Below, one piece after another: positions 1-8,246 of a stretch of DNA of 64,000 nucleotides. Position 1 is the first letter of the stretch, and each line of letters opens with the position of its first letter. This DNA is from CAZWCX01 sp964632945 (GTDB lineage: Bacteria; Planctomycetota; MHYJ01; WSZJ01; CAZWCX01): positions 48,901 to 112,900 of the forward strand of contig CAZWCX010000006.1 of assembly GCA_964632945.1 (NCBI GenBank), given 5' to 3'. The position numbers and the translations under genes were made by a program. The notes beneath the pieces were generated by a model. The model ran no database searches. It saw nothing but the letters and a program-made list of their open reading frames with translations, and was not told the origin of the DNA.

Positions 1-678
1 GGAGTAGAAGATGCAGTGGTCGATGCCGAGGATGTGTCCGATCTCGTGGTTCATCAGTCGCAGCGTGCGTTCGAGGAGTCGCTCGGCCGGCTGGCCCAGG
101 CGATGAATCGAATAGACTCCGGTGCGGCTCGACGGGCTGCCGACCCCGAAGACGAAGTTCAGGCGGTTGGCGTAGAGGTCCTCGTGGGTGAAGCCGACCC
201 GCGCCAGGCAATCGTCGGCGACGCCGTCCGCCAGGTCCTGGAGCAAGAGACCCGCATTGTGCTGCCGGCGTTCCGCGGACCACGAGTCCGCGGGAAAGGG
301 CCGGACGGGGCCGATCACGGTCGGGGTGTCGAAAAAGATCTGCGCGTACTCCCGCATGACCTCCAGGAGTTTCTCGTGTTCGCCGGCAAAATCGCCGAGG
401 GGGACCAGGACGATCCGTGCGGGGCCGGACTTCTTCTTGCCGCGCCAGCGGCCCCGGTAGGCTTCCGGGGTCTGTCCGGGTTCGGGGAACCGCGCGAGCC
501 ATTCGCCGGGCTGCGGCGCGCCCATCCGCTTCCAGCGCGCGTCGCGGCCGGCATACGCCTCGTACACCGCCTGCTTGCGCGCCGCCGTGGCGGCCTCGTC
601 CTCCTCCTCCGCGTGCAACCGCAAGGCGAGGGCGCCGAGGAAAAGCAGCAGGGCCGGGAGTCGAACGGTCCAGGGCAT
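1..678 (-). CDS. archaemetzincin-like secreted metalloprotease (3' end outside window)
   Basis: At least 226 residues, running off the left edge. The start ATG (676-678) has a good GGAGG 6 nt upstream and opens a signal peptide (hydrophobic residues 5-20, ending near LRLHA), so the protease should act outside the cytoplasm. Residues 211-222 read HEIGHILGIDHC, matching the archaemetzincin signature HExxHxxGxxHC, with three zinc-binding His and the catalytic Glu. The family continues with a CX4CXMX17CXXC zinc site that lies beyond the window. Archaemetzincins are putative zinc peptidases of the metzincin clan with poorly known substrates; most archaeal members lack an export signal. The gene is divergent from the hydrolase at 793. 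Confidence 0.85.
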   Translation of the reverse strand, partial: MPWTVRLPALLLFLGALALRLHAEEEDEAATAARKQAVYEAYAGRDARWKRMGAPQPGEWLARFPEPGQTPEAYRGRWRGKKKSGPARIVLVPLGDFAGEHEKLLEVMREYAQIFFDTPTVIGPVRPFPADSWSAERRQHNAGLLLQDLADGVADDCLARVGFTHEDLYANRLNFVFGVGSPSSRTGVYSIHRLGQPAERLLERTLRLMNHEIGHILGIDHCIFYS

Positions 679-792
679 GCGATCCTCCGGGAGAACGGGG
701 CCCGTCGCCCAGTATAACGCGCGCCGATTTCGTTGCAGCGCATTTCGGACCGGATGCTATCATGCCGCCGACTCGTTTCGGGAGATCCGACC

Positions 793-1764
793 ATGCGAAC
801 CGCCGTTCTCCTCGCGGCCCTGTCCCTGGCGGCCGCCGTCGCCGTCGCCGATCCGGGCATCACCCCCGCGGAGCGCGCGACCCTGGCGGCCCGCTTCCAG
901 TACGCGCCTGATCCGTTCCCGTTCACGAAGGAACGCGAGGGGCGGTTCCCCACCTTCGACACGTATCGAGTCGAGATGCCCTCGCCCGTGGAGAGCGGCG
1001 TCGATTCCAACGACACCGTCTACGGCTTCTACTACAAGCCGCGCACGCGCTCCGACGCGGCCGTGATCGTGCTGCCGATCGCGGCCGGTCGCGACCTCAC
1101 CCTCGAGCAGAGCGTGGCGATCTATCTCGTGCACCGCGGGTTCAAGGCATTCGTGATGCCGATGCCCTACCAGCAGGAGCGCGGCCGCGACCTCGACGTG
1201 AAGAACGTCCTGAAGATCGAAGGAGGCATCGAGAAATTCACCGAGGGGGTGCAGCAGGCGGTGCTCGACGTGAAGCGCGTCCGCCAGTGGCTCGTCGAGA
1301 AGGAAGGCGTGCGCCCGGACCGGGTGGGCCTCGTCGGCATCTCGTTGGGCAGCCTTTGCGCCTCGATCGTCCACTCCACCGATCCCGGATTCAAGGCGGC
1401 CGCGCTGGTCCTCTCCGGCGGCGACATGGCCCGCGTGATCTGGAACGGCTCCAAGGAGACGATCAAGATCAAAAACGAGATCCTCGCCCAGGGCAAGGAC
1501 TACGCCTGGGTCGAGCAGGTGGTCCGACCGATGGATCCGCTCACCTACGCCACGCCGGAGCGGGGGCGGGGGATCTACATGGTCAACGCCAGCAACGACG
1601 AGGTGTTCCCCTTCGAGGCTTCGTCGAAGAAGCTGCAGAAGGCGTACGGGGATCCTCCCATGATGGTCCTTCCGGGGGACCACTATTCCGTGGCCGTCTT
1701 CATCCCCATGGTGCTCGAAGGCGTCGCGCAGCACATGCGAAAGCACCTGCTCGGGAAGTCGTGA
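793..1764 (+). CDS. secreted alpha/beta hydrolase
   Basis: 323 aa. The ATG at 793 is chosen over an upstream in-frame ATG (733) because it has a GGAG Shine-Dalgarno and starts a signal peptide (residues 1-20, ending at AVAVAD). The fold is alpha/beta hydrolase: nucleophile Ser184 in GISLGS, likely Asp269 in NASNDEVFP and His297 in GDHYSV, the order and spacing expected of the triad. Residues 85-130 form the central strands. It resembles dienelactone-hydrolase or acyl-peptidase-type esterases; the substrate cannot be read from sequence. A GC hairpin and the next secreted protein gene follow on the same strand. Confidence 0.8.
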   Translation: MRTAVLLAALSLAAAVAVADPGITPAERATLAARFQYAPDPFPFTKEREGRFPTFDTYRVEMPSPVESGVDSNDTVYGFYYKPRTRSDAAVIVLPIAAGRDLTLEQSVAIYLVHRGFKAFVMPMPYQQERGRDLDVKNVLKIEGGIEKFTEGVQQAVLDVKRVRQWLVEKEGVRPDRVGLVGISLGSLCASIVHSTDPGFKAAALVLSGGDMARVIWNGSKETIKIKNEILAQGKDYAWVEQVVRPMDPLTYATPERGRGIYMVNASNDEVFPFEASSKKLQKAYGDPPMMVLPGDHYSVAVFIPMVLEGVAQHMRKHLLGKS

Positions 1765-1773
1765 TTCGCTGAC

Positions 1774-1792
1774 GGCGGACGGCGAGTCCGCC
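1774..1792 (+). other. GC hairpin between two secreted-protein genes
   Basis: Perfect 7-bp inverted repeat GGCGGAC/GTCCGCC around a 5-nt loop, 9 nt after the hydrolase stop. There is no T-run, so it could be a weak terminator, an mRNA-stabilising 3' stem or chance in GC-rich DNA. Confidence 0.35.
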
Positions 1793-1828
1793 GGAGGCGC
1801 AGGCGGGGCCGTGGGAGGATGTGAGGGC

Positions 1829-3223
1829 GTGCGACAGGCGTGGATGCGCGGGTGGATCGGGGGCGTGGCCCTCGTCCTTTCGATGGGCATGGCCGCGGCC
1901 GATCCGTCCGCCGACGGAACTCCGGGTTCGGACGCGTCCTCGGGCGGGACGGCGATTCGGCTCTTCGACGTCGAGCCCGGGGCCGCGGAACCGGAGTGGC
2001 GGGGTTCCGGCGAGGTGAAGACTTCCGTGGTCGCGAATCCGGGGGGCGGCCCGTCCGGTGCGCCGGGGCGGCATGGCCTGGCCGTCCACGCGCGCCCGGA
2101 GAGCGCGATCGCAACCCGGTTCGCCTCCTGGCCCGAAGGCGCGCGCCGGCACGCGGCGTTCACGCTCTGGGTCCACCGCACTCGCGCGGAGGCCGAACGC
2201 CGGCCCGGGGGGCGGCTGGAGATCCAGTTGGTCGAACGCGACGGTCGCGCCCGGTTCCGCCGTCTCGTCGAACTGTCCCACGAAGGCTGGAGCCGGATTC
2301 ACGTCCCGTTGCGCTGGTTCCGTTGGGGGGACGGGCGCGTGCCGCGCTGGGATCGGATCGGGGCCGTCGCCTTCCATTTTCCCGATGGGGCGGAGCTGAT
2401 TCTGGACGGCGCCGGCCTCGAGCCCGTCGCCGACGGGGTCGAAGTCCCCTTCGCGACCGCGCTCCGGGAACTCGCCTTTCCCGAGCCCGGCGTCGCCGTG
2501 ACCGTGCACGAGTCCGCGGACGCGCTCGTGCTGTCCGGCGCGCGCGACCTGGACGGCCGCGCCCTTGCCGGGCATCTGGGCGCGGTACGCAGGGCGGTGT
2601 ATGAAACGTTCCCGTTCTTCGACCCGCCGTTCCAGCCGCCGGCGGTGGTCGTGTTCGCGACCCAGGCCGAATACCAGGCCTTCCCGCCGCGCTTCGCGCG
2701 GAAGCTGAACGCCCTGTCCGCCCCGCCCCAATCGGGCGGATACACGCTGCAGGGGGTCGCGACTTCGTGGTGGGACCCCGCGAAGGGACAGGATCGGCCG
2801 GTCTACACGCACGAGTACGTACACGCGCTCCTCTCGTTCGGGGCGATGCTGAACAACCATGGCGAGTGGGTGCAGGAAGGACTGGCCACGCTGTTCCAAT
2901 TGCGCTTCCATCCGCAGGCGGACCTCGCGGAATTGGTTCGCAACGGGATCGAGGATCCCAAGCGGCATCTCGCCCTTCCCGTCCTGTGCAAGGGAGAGGG
3001 GATCCCGCTGGGGCGATATTGGCAGGCGATGACGCTCTGGCAAACCCTGCTGGCACGGGAGTCGTTCGCGGCCCGGATTCCGGCCCTGTTCCGCGCCTTC
3101 CAGGAGCGCGGGTCGACGGATCTCGGGCCGCTGATCGAACCGGTCCTCGGCACCACCTGGGAGGAGCTGACGGCCGCCTGGCTCGAGCACTGCCGCACCG
3201 CCTACGCGGGCAAGCAGGAGTGA
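1829..3223 (+). CDS. secreted gluzincin-type (peptidase MA-like) protein
   Basis: 464 aa from GTG 1829; the GGAGG at 1814-1818 lies 10 nt before it and the product begins with a signal peptide. An in-frame GTG at 1811 or ATG at 1844 are alternatives. Residues about 45-210 look like a beta-sandwich ligand-binding domain. Residues 328-332 are HEYVH (zinc motif HExxH) and Glu350 in WVQEGLA is placed like the third gluzincin ligand, as in the peptidase MA-like families common in planctomycetes. Substrate unknown. The 3' end is convergent with the methyltransferase gene, 10 nt apart. Confidence 0.75.
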   Translation: MRQAWMRGWIGGVALVLSMGMAAADPSADGTPGSDASSGGTAIRLFDVEPGAAEPEWRGSGEVKTSVVANPGGGPSGAPGRHGLAVHARPESAIATRFASWPEGARRHAAFTLWVHRTRAEAERRPGGRLEIQLVERDGRARFRRLVELSHEGWSRIHVPLRWFRWGDGRVPRWDRIGAVAFHFPDGAELILDGAGLEPVADGVEVPFATALRELAFPEPGVAVTVHESADALVLSGARDLDGRALAGHLGAVRRAVYETFPFFDPPFQPPAVVVFATQAEYQAFPPRFARKLNALSAPPQSGGYTLQGVATSWWDPAKGQDRPVYTHEYVHALLSFGAMLNNHGEWVQEGLATLFQLRFHPQADLAELVRNGIEDPKRHLALPVLCKGEGIPLGRYWQAMTLWQTLLARESFAARIPALFRAFQERGSTDLGPLIEPVLGTTWEELTAAWLEHCRTAYAGKQE

Positions 3224-3233
3224 CCGCGCCGAA

Positions 3234-3869
3234 TCAGAAGAGGTAGGGGACCAGCCTGCGGGTGGCGCGGCGGTAGTCCTCGAACGATTCCCCGAACGAG
3301 CGCGCGAGCACGGCCTCCTCGCGGGCGATCGTCCAGAGCACCACGGGCAGATAGACGGCGGGCAGGGCCAGACCCGCGACGCTGCGGAACGCCAGCCCGA
3401 AGCCCGCGAGGGTGAGCAGGAATCCCAGATAGGCCGGGTGCCGGATCCACCGGTACGGGCCGGCGCGGACGAGCGCATGTCCGGGCTGGACGGTCAGGTG
3501 GTAGCTGAAGAGCCTCCCCAGGGCCTGCATGGCGGCGAGCCGGACCCCCCAGCCCGCGGCCGAGAGCCCGATGCCGGTCCACGCCGCGGCGGTGCCGCCG
3601 AGCAGGCCGAGGCCGGCGAGTTCCAGGCGCGGCAGGACGAAGTGCAGCGCCGCGAGCAGCGCGAGCGTGCCGAAGAAGACGATGCGCTGCGCCGGGCTGC
3701 CGCCGCGGCCCGCCCCGCCGAGCGGCCGGGACGCGACCGCGAGCCCGCCGACCAGCAACAGTCCCAGGTGCGCGATCACCGCGGGCCGCTCGAACAGCGG
3801 TCCGAGACCGCCGTACCCGAGCGGCACCAAGGCGGCGAGGAGGACGAAGAATGCGGCGGCGCCGAGCAA
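3234..3869 (-). CDS. isoprenylcysteine carboxyl methyltransferase-family membrane protein
   Basis: 211 aa, with several hydrophobic segments (about residues 1-20, 28-48, 60-80, 85-110, 150-175). The motif RHPAYLGFL in the C-terminal half is the SAM-binding signature of the ICMT/PEMT-like fold. Bacterial members methylate diverse small or lipid substrates, so the acceptor is unknown. The TTG start (3869) directly follows the TAG stop of the acetyl-CoA synthetase gene, and the purine-rich end of that gene (GAGGATGAAGAG) would be the ribosome binding site, so translation is probably coupled. Confidence 0.75.
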   Translation of the reverse strand: MLGAAAFFVLLAALVPLGYGGLGPLFERPAVIAHLGLLLVGGLAVASRPLGGAGRGGSPAQRIVFFGTLALLAALHFVLPRLELAGLGLLGGTAAAWTGIGLSAAGWGVRLAAMQALGRLFSYHLTVQPGHALVRAGPYRWIRHPAYLGFLLTLAGFGLAFRSVAGLALPAVYLPVVLWTIAREEAVLARSFGESFEDYRRATRRLVPYLF

Positions 3870-5822
3870 CTACTCTTCATCCTCCCGCAGTTTGGCGAGG
3901 ATCGACAGGTCTTCGAGGGTCGTCGTGTCCCCCAGCGTCCCGTCCCCGGAGGCGATCTTGCGCAAGAGCCGGCGCATGATCTTTCCGCTGCGCGTCTTGG
4001 GCAGGGCGTCGGTGAAGCGGATCTCGTCCGGTTTGGCGATCGGCCCGACATGGTCGGACACATGCGCGCGCAGCTGCTCCTTGAGCGCGGCGCTGCCCTG
4101 GTTGCCGCTCTTGAGCGTCACGAAGGCGGCGATCGCCTCCCCCTTGAGGTCATCCGGCTTTCCCACGACCGCGGCTTCCGCCACGAGCGGGTGGCTGACG
4201 AGCGCACTTTCCACCTCGGACGTGCCGAGCCGATGTCCGGCGACCTTGATGACGTCGTCGACGCGCCCCATCACCCAGAAGTAGCCGTCGGCATCCCGAC
4301 GCGCCCCGTCTCCGGCGAAGTAGTTTCCCGGAATCTCGGACCAGTACTGCTTTCGGTAGCGGTCCGGGTCCTTGTAGATGGTCCGCAGCATGGACGGCCA
4401 GGGCCGGCGAATCACCAGGTAGCCGCCTGCGTCCGGACCCACGGGCTTCCCTTCCTTGGTGACGACGTCGGCCTGGATGCCCGGGAAGGGGAGCGTGGCC
4501 GAGCCCGGCTTGGTCGGCGTCGCCCCCGGCAGCGGCGTGATCAGGATCGCGCCGGTCTCGGTTTGCCACCAGGTGTCGACGATCGGGCACCGCTGCTTGC
4601 CGATCACCCGGTGGTACCACATCCACGCCTCCGGATTGATCGGCTCGCCCACGGTCCCGAGCAGGCGCAGGCTGGAGAGATCATGTTCGTCGGGCCAGCC
4701 GTCCCCCCACTTCATGAAGGTGCGAATCGCGGTGGGGGCGGTGTAGAGGATGGAGACCCGGTACTTCTCGATGATCTCCCAGAAGCGGTCGGGCTTCGGG
4801 TGGTTTGGGGCGCCCTCGTACAGCACCACGGTGGCGCCGTTGGAGAGCGGTCCGTACACCACGTAGGAATGGCCGGTAACCCAGCCGGCGTCGGCGGTGC
4901 ACCAGTACACGTCCTCCTCGCGCAGGTCGAACACCCAGCGCGTCGACACGGTCGTCTGCAGCAGATATCCGCCGGTGGTGTGGAGCACGCCCTTGGGCTT
5001 CCCGGTGGAGCCGCTGGTGTAGAGGATGTAGAGCGGATGCTCGCTGTCGAGCGGTTCCGCTGCGCATTCCCGGTGCGGGACCTGCGCCATGGCCTCGTGC
5101 CACCAGACGTCGCGGCCCTCCGTCCAGGAGACCGGATTGCCGGTGCGGCGGAGTACGATGCAGCCGGTGACGGTCGGGCAGTGCTCGAGCGCCTTGTCGA
5201 TCTGCACCTTGAGGTCGACGATCGCGCCGCGTCGCCAGCCCCCGTCCGCGGTGATCACGGCCTTGGCTTCGGCGTCGTTGATCCGTTCCTTGAGGGCGTC
5301 GGCGCTGAAGCCGCCGAAGACGACGCTGTGGACGGCGCCGATCCGCGCGCAGGCCAGCATCGCGATCACGAGCTCGGGGACCATCGGCATGTAGATCGCC
5401 ACGCGGTCGCCCTTGGCGAGATCGAGCCGCGTCTTCAGGACCGTGGCGAACTTACAGACCTCGCGGTGCAGGTCCTGGTAGGTGAGGACGCGGGAGTCCC
5501 CCGGCTCGCCTTCCCAGACGAGCGCCGCCTTGTTGCGGCGCCAGGTGGTCAAGTGTCGGTCGATGCAGTTGTAGGCGGCGTTGGTCGTGCCCCCGACGAA
5601 CCACTTGGCGAAGGGGGCGTCCCATTCCAGGACCTTGTCCCAGCGGCGGAACCAGTGCAGTTCCTCGGCGGCGAGCCGGGCCCAGAAGGCCTCGGGGTCC
5701 CGGTCGGCTTCCTCGCGCAGTTTCTGCAGGGCCTCGGCGCCCGGGACCTGCGCGCGGGACGAGAATTCGGCCGGCGGGGGAAAAATCCGGTTTTCCTTCA
5801 GGACCGTGTCGATGTCCTTCAT
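3870..5822 (-). CDS. acs: acetyl-CoA synthetase
   Basis: 650 aa, the usual length of AMP-forming acetate-CoA ligase, which makes acetyl-CoA from acetate, ATP and CoA in the cytoplasm. The N-terminal ACAS domain is followed by the P-loop YTSGSTGKPKG, the acetate-pocket region with VDTWWQTETG, and the C-terminal PKTRSGKIMRR motif whose Lys614 is the lysine regulated by acetylation in this family. Start ATG 5820-5822 has GAGGAG 6-10 nt upstream. It is followed without a gap by the ICMT-like gene. Identification is secure at the family level; acetate rather than propionate is inferred from the Trp in the WWQTETG region. Confidence 0.95.
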   Translation of the reverse strand: MKDIDTVLKENRIFPPPAEFSSRAQVPGAEALQKLREEADRDPEAFWARLAAEELHWFRRWDKVLEWDAPFAKWFVGGTTNAAYNCIDRHLTTWRRNKAALVWEGEPGDSRVLTYQDLHREVCKFATVLKTRLDLAKGDRVAIYMPMVPELVIAMLACARIGAVHSVVFGGFSADALKERINDAEAKAVITADGGWRRGAIVDLKVQIDKALEHCPTVTGCIVLRRTGNPVSWTEGRDVWWHEAMAQVPHRECAAEPLDSEHPLYILYTSGSTGKPKGVLHTTGGYLLQTTVSTRWVFDLREEDVYWCTADAGWVTGHSYVVYGPLSNGATVVLYEGAPNHPKPDRFWEIIEKYRVSILYTAPTAIRTFMKWGDGWPDEHDLSSLRLLGTVGEPINPEAWMWYHRVIGKQRCPIVDTWWQTETGAILITPLPGATPTKPGSATLPFPGIQADVVTKEGKPVGPDAGGYLVIRRPWPSMLRTIYKDPDRYRKQYWSEIPGNYFAGDGARRDADGYFWVMGRVDDVIKVAGHRLGTSEVESALVSHPLVAEAAVVGKPDDLKGEAIAAFVTLKSGNQGSAALKEQLRAHVSDHVGPIAKPDEIRFTDALPKTRSGKIMRRLLRKIASGDGTLGDTTTLEDLSILAKLREDEE

Positions 5823-5995
5823 CGGCGCTCCTCCTCATCGGTAGAGACGATTTCACCCCACGGGGAGCGCGGGCGCAAGGATGATTGCACCGCGCGCCGG
5901 AGGGCGTCGCCGGGCGAGCCCCGGCCGATGCGGCGACCGCCCGGAGCGGGAGGCAGAATTCCGGTGGCCGGGTCGGCCGGGGGCGGGGCGACGTC

Positions 5996-7108
5996 TCAGC
6001 GCGCGGCTTCTGCGGCCATCCGCAGGACGAGGTGGAACCCCAGGGGCGACTCGATCGGTTCGCTCACGGAGCCCGGGGCGAGGGCTGCGGCCGCGTCGCG
6101 GACGGCGGGGGAGAACCCCGCGAGGGCGTCTTCGTCGATCAGCCCCCCGGAGGCCGCCGTGCCGTCGTCCTGGGAGAGCGCCGCCGCTTCCCAGTGGAAG
6201 CGGGCGCCGCCCTTCTCCACCAGCTTCTTGATCTGCTTCAGCTCGCCCAGCGCCTGCGCCTTGGACCGTGTGCGCGCCCGCTCGCCGGCCCCCTTGATGC
6301 CCGTGTGGCCCAGCAGGATGTGGGCGTACGGGCGGCTCGCGGAGACGGGAGGCACCTTGGGCAGGGTCGCTTCGCCCCCCCGGGCCTTGGCATCCAGCAG
6401 CCAGTCGAACGCCTGCTCGACATAGAACCGGTCCGGGAACTCGTGCCCCAACCCCGTGATGACGCGGAACGACCCCGGCGCCGTGCGCTTCTTGCCGGTG
6501 AGGTTGCTGCGCACTGCGCCCGCCATCGAGAAATTCTGATCCTGGTCGCCCAGGAACACCACGGTGCGCACCTCGTTGTGCGCCGACTCCGGCGCGGCCG
6601 GCGCCGCCGTCGTCACGAGACCGGCGAACAGCTTGGGGGCGAACTTGTAGGTCGCCAGCGTCATCGTGCCGCCCGCCGAATGTCCGATCATCAGCACGGC
6701 CGCGCGGTCCACCGGGTAATGCTCGATCACCCACAAGGCAAGTCCGGCGATGTACTCGCGATCCTTCTCGTCCCACGCGAAGCCCGGCCCCGCGGCGGTA
6801 TGTCCCTGCACCGCGAGCACGAAACATTTCCGCGTGCGTGCCAGATCGGAAAGCATCATCGTCTTGGGGTCGCCCCCGTGGCCGTGCAGGGATACGATGA
6901 GGCCGTACTTCTTGTCCGGCTCCGGCTCGAAGGCCTGGGAGAGCCACCCGACCGCTGCGGCGTCGCCCTTGAGACGCAACTTCGTCAAACCTTCGGCTTT
7001 CTCCTCGACGACCTCCGGGGCCTTGAGCGGCCTATCCTTCGCGGCCGTGTTGCCAAGGGCGGACGCGAGCAGGGCGAGAGCGACCAGGGCGTGGCGCGGG
7101 GGGCGCAT
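5996..7108 (-). CDS. secreted esterase fused to a parvulin prolyl isomerase domain
   Basis: 370 aa from ATG 7106-7108, with AGGAGG 7 nt upstream and a signal peptide (residues 1-23). Residues 60-245 are an alpha/beta hydrolase of the phospholipase/carboxylesterase (polyhydroxybutyrate-depolymerase-like) type: SLHGHGGD oxyanion region, nucleophile Ser144 in GHSAGG, Asp near 188-190 and His222 in GLGHEF. Residues 259-366 match a PpiC/parvulin rotamase: YAHILL start, GxxF strand, SQDDGTAASGG loop, and the closing ESPLGFHLVL. The fusion is unusual. The isomerase may aid folding of the esterase or act on other exported proteins. The gene lies upstream of msrA on the same strand with a 159-bp gap. 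Confidence 0.8.
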   Translation of the reverse strand: MRPPRHALVALALLASALGNTAAKDRPLKAPEVVEEKAEGLTKLRLKGDAAAVGWLSQAFEPEPDKKYGLIVSLHGHGGDPKTMMLSDLARTRKCFVLAVQGHTAAGPGFAWDEKDREYIAGLALWVIEHYPVDRAAVLMIGHSAGGTMTLATYKFAPKLFAGLVTTAAPAAPESAHNEVRTVVFLGDQDQNFSMAGAVRSNLTGKKRTAPGSFRVITGLGHEFPDRFYVEQAFDWLLDAKARGGEATLPKVPPVSASRPYAHILLGHTGIKGAGERARTRSKAQALGELKQIKKLVEKGGARFHWEAAALSQDDGTAASGGLIDEDALAGFSPAVRDAAAALAPGSVSEPIESPLGFHLVLRMAAEAAR

Positions 7109-7267
7109 GGGGTCCTCCTTCGGGGTGGCCGCGGACGTCACCGCACCGATACGATGTCCCCGGGAGGGGCGATTGTCAATCAAGACTGCGCCCGATCTGC
7201 GGACGTCCGGAGGAGCTCGCCGGGTGGGCCTGCCCCCATTCCCGGCGCCCCGCGCGGCGCGCGAGGG

Positions 7268-8068
7268 TCAGTCGCCGACCCGGTCGCGCAGGATCGCCTT
7301 GGCCTGCTCGGAAAGCCCGAGGCGGTCGATGTCCGCCTGGAGCTGCCGCGCGCTGCCGTGGCCGGCGAGATAGCCGTTCGCGCGCGCCGCGGCGGTCGAC
7401 TCGCGGAAATCGTTCGGGTTGGGATAGAAGGCGGCGAATTCCCGGTAGACGGCCTTCCAGTTGCGCAGCGTGTACTTCTGGTGGTAGTCCTCCGCCACCC
7501 AGAACCGCGGGTACGGCAGGATCGCGGTCTGCACCGGTTGCCCCTGTTCCGCGGCGATGGCGTCGCGGGTCTCGAGCGCGGCCTTGTGCTGCTCCTCGCC
7601 GTGGGTCCAGAGAATGGTCGCGTACTGTCCCTTCCCCGACGAGGCGCAGGGGTTGTGGCTCGACCAGAAGACGCCGAGCAGTTGGCGGAAGGAGATTTGC
7701 GCCGGATCGAAGTCGATCTGGATCGCCTCCGTATGGTCGCCGATCTCCTGGTAGGTCGGATTCGGCTTCCGGCCGCCGCAATAGCCGACGCGGGTGCGCA
7801 GGACGCCGGGCAGGCTCCCGAACTGGGAGTCCGGGCCCCAGAATCAGCCCAGGGCGAACGTCGCGGTCTCGACGCGGGAATGAACCTCGCCGTCGATGGG
7901 CGGGCGGGCGTGCTCGGGAGTGCTCGTGGGCGCGGCGGCAGGCTCCTCCGCCTGCGCTTCGCGGGCGGGGACGGCGAACAACGACCAAATTCCGATCGCC
8001 GCCACTCCGAGGAGCGCGGTCAGGGGCAAGGACAACAGGCGCAGGTCCGTGAACGATTCCAGGATCAT
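7268..8068 (-). CDS. msrA: selenocysteine-containing peptide-methionine (S)-S-oxide reductase
   Basis: 266 aa if TGA 7844-7846 is read as Sec75. MsrA reduces methionine-S-sulfoxide in proteins. The catalytic Cys of the MsrA GCFWG motif is replaced by Sec: ALG-U-FWGPDSQF. Everything beyond the TGA is intact and typical: GYCGG with NPTY (Cys97 may resolve), Q-DFDP, FW-SHNP, KGQYATILW, AEDYHQKYTLRN and a normal C-terminus. ATG 8066-8068 has GGAGG 7 nt upstream. Residues 1-45 give a signal or anchor sequence (LLSLPLTALLGVAAIGIWSLF), so the enzyme faces the periplasm. A hairpin in the SECIS position follows the TGA. A plain nonsense mutation is unlikely because the distal 191 codons are conserved and two other genes here show the same feature. 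Confidence 0.9.
7811..7843 (-). promoter_or_regulatory. putative bacterial SECIS hairpin in msrA
   Basis: Reading the mRNA, 14 nt after the UGA come CUCCC-AGUUC-GGGAG: a perfect 5-bp stem (7825-7829 with 7815-7819) and a 5-nt loop with G in second position. Flanking GGGC and GCCC can extend the stem across a small internal loop. The loop lies at +20 to +24 from the UGA, within the 16-37 nt window known for SelB-recognised bacterial SECIS elements. Confidence 0.6.
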
Positions 8069-8116
8069 GTCGGGTCCTCCGGTTGGGGTTGCCGGGAGGA
8101 AACGTCCCGGACCCTC

Positions 8117-8146
8117 AGGGTATTCCGGGAAACTCCCGCCGGTCAA
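8117..8146 (-). promoter_or_regulatory. probable sigma-70 type promoter of msrA
   Basis: On the minus strand, TTGACC (8141-8146), an 18-nt spacer and TACCCT (8117-8122) precede the msrA start by about 50 nt. The -35 box is good and the -10 box weak. Confidence 0.45.
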
Positions 8147-8190
8147 GGGTCGTCGGGATCGGTGGACGGAAGTCGGCGCGGGACCTCTCA

Positions 8191-8219
8191 TTGACGAACC
8201 GGAGGAACCGCCGTACGAT
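8191..8219 (+). promoter_or_regulatory. probable promoter of the HAD-nfo operon
   Basis: TTGACG (8191-8196), a 17-nt spacer and TACGAT (8214-8219), 27 nt before the GTG start. It is divergent from the msrA promoter in the same intergenic region. Confidence 0.55.
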
Positions 8220-8246
8220 GGGTCGGTTCCGATTCCGGAGGTGTCC

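Noticed and set aside
3438..6425. Very long open frame on the plus strand, opposite acs and the ICMT-like gene
   Set aside because: It is antisense to a clear acetyl-CoA synthetase, has no domain or Shine-Dalgarno, and its composition is what GC-rich codon bias produces on the other strand.
7844..7846. Reading the msrA TGA as a nonsense mutation or pseudogene
   Set aside because: The TGA replaces exactly the active-site Cys, the downstream region is unchanged, and two more genes in the window show the same type of TGA at a redox site.
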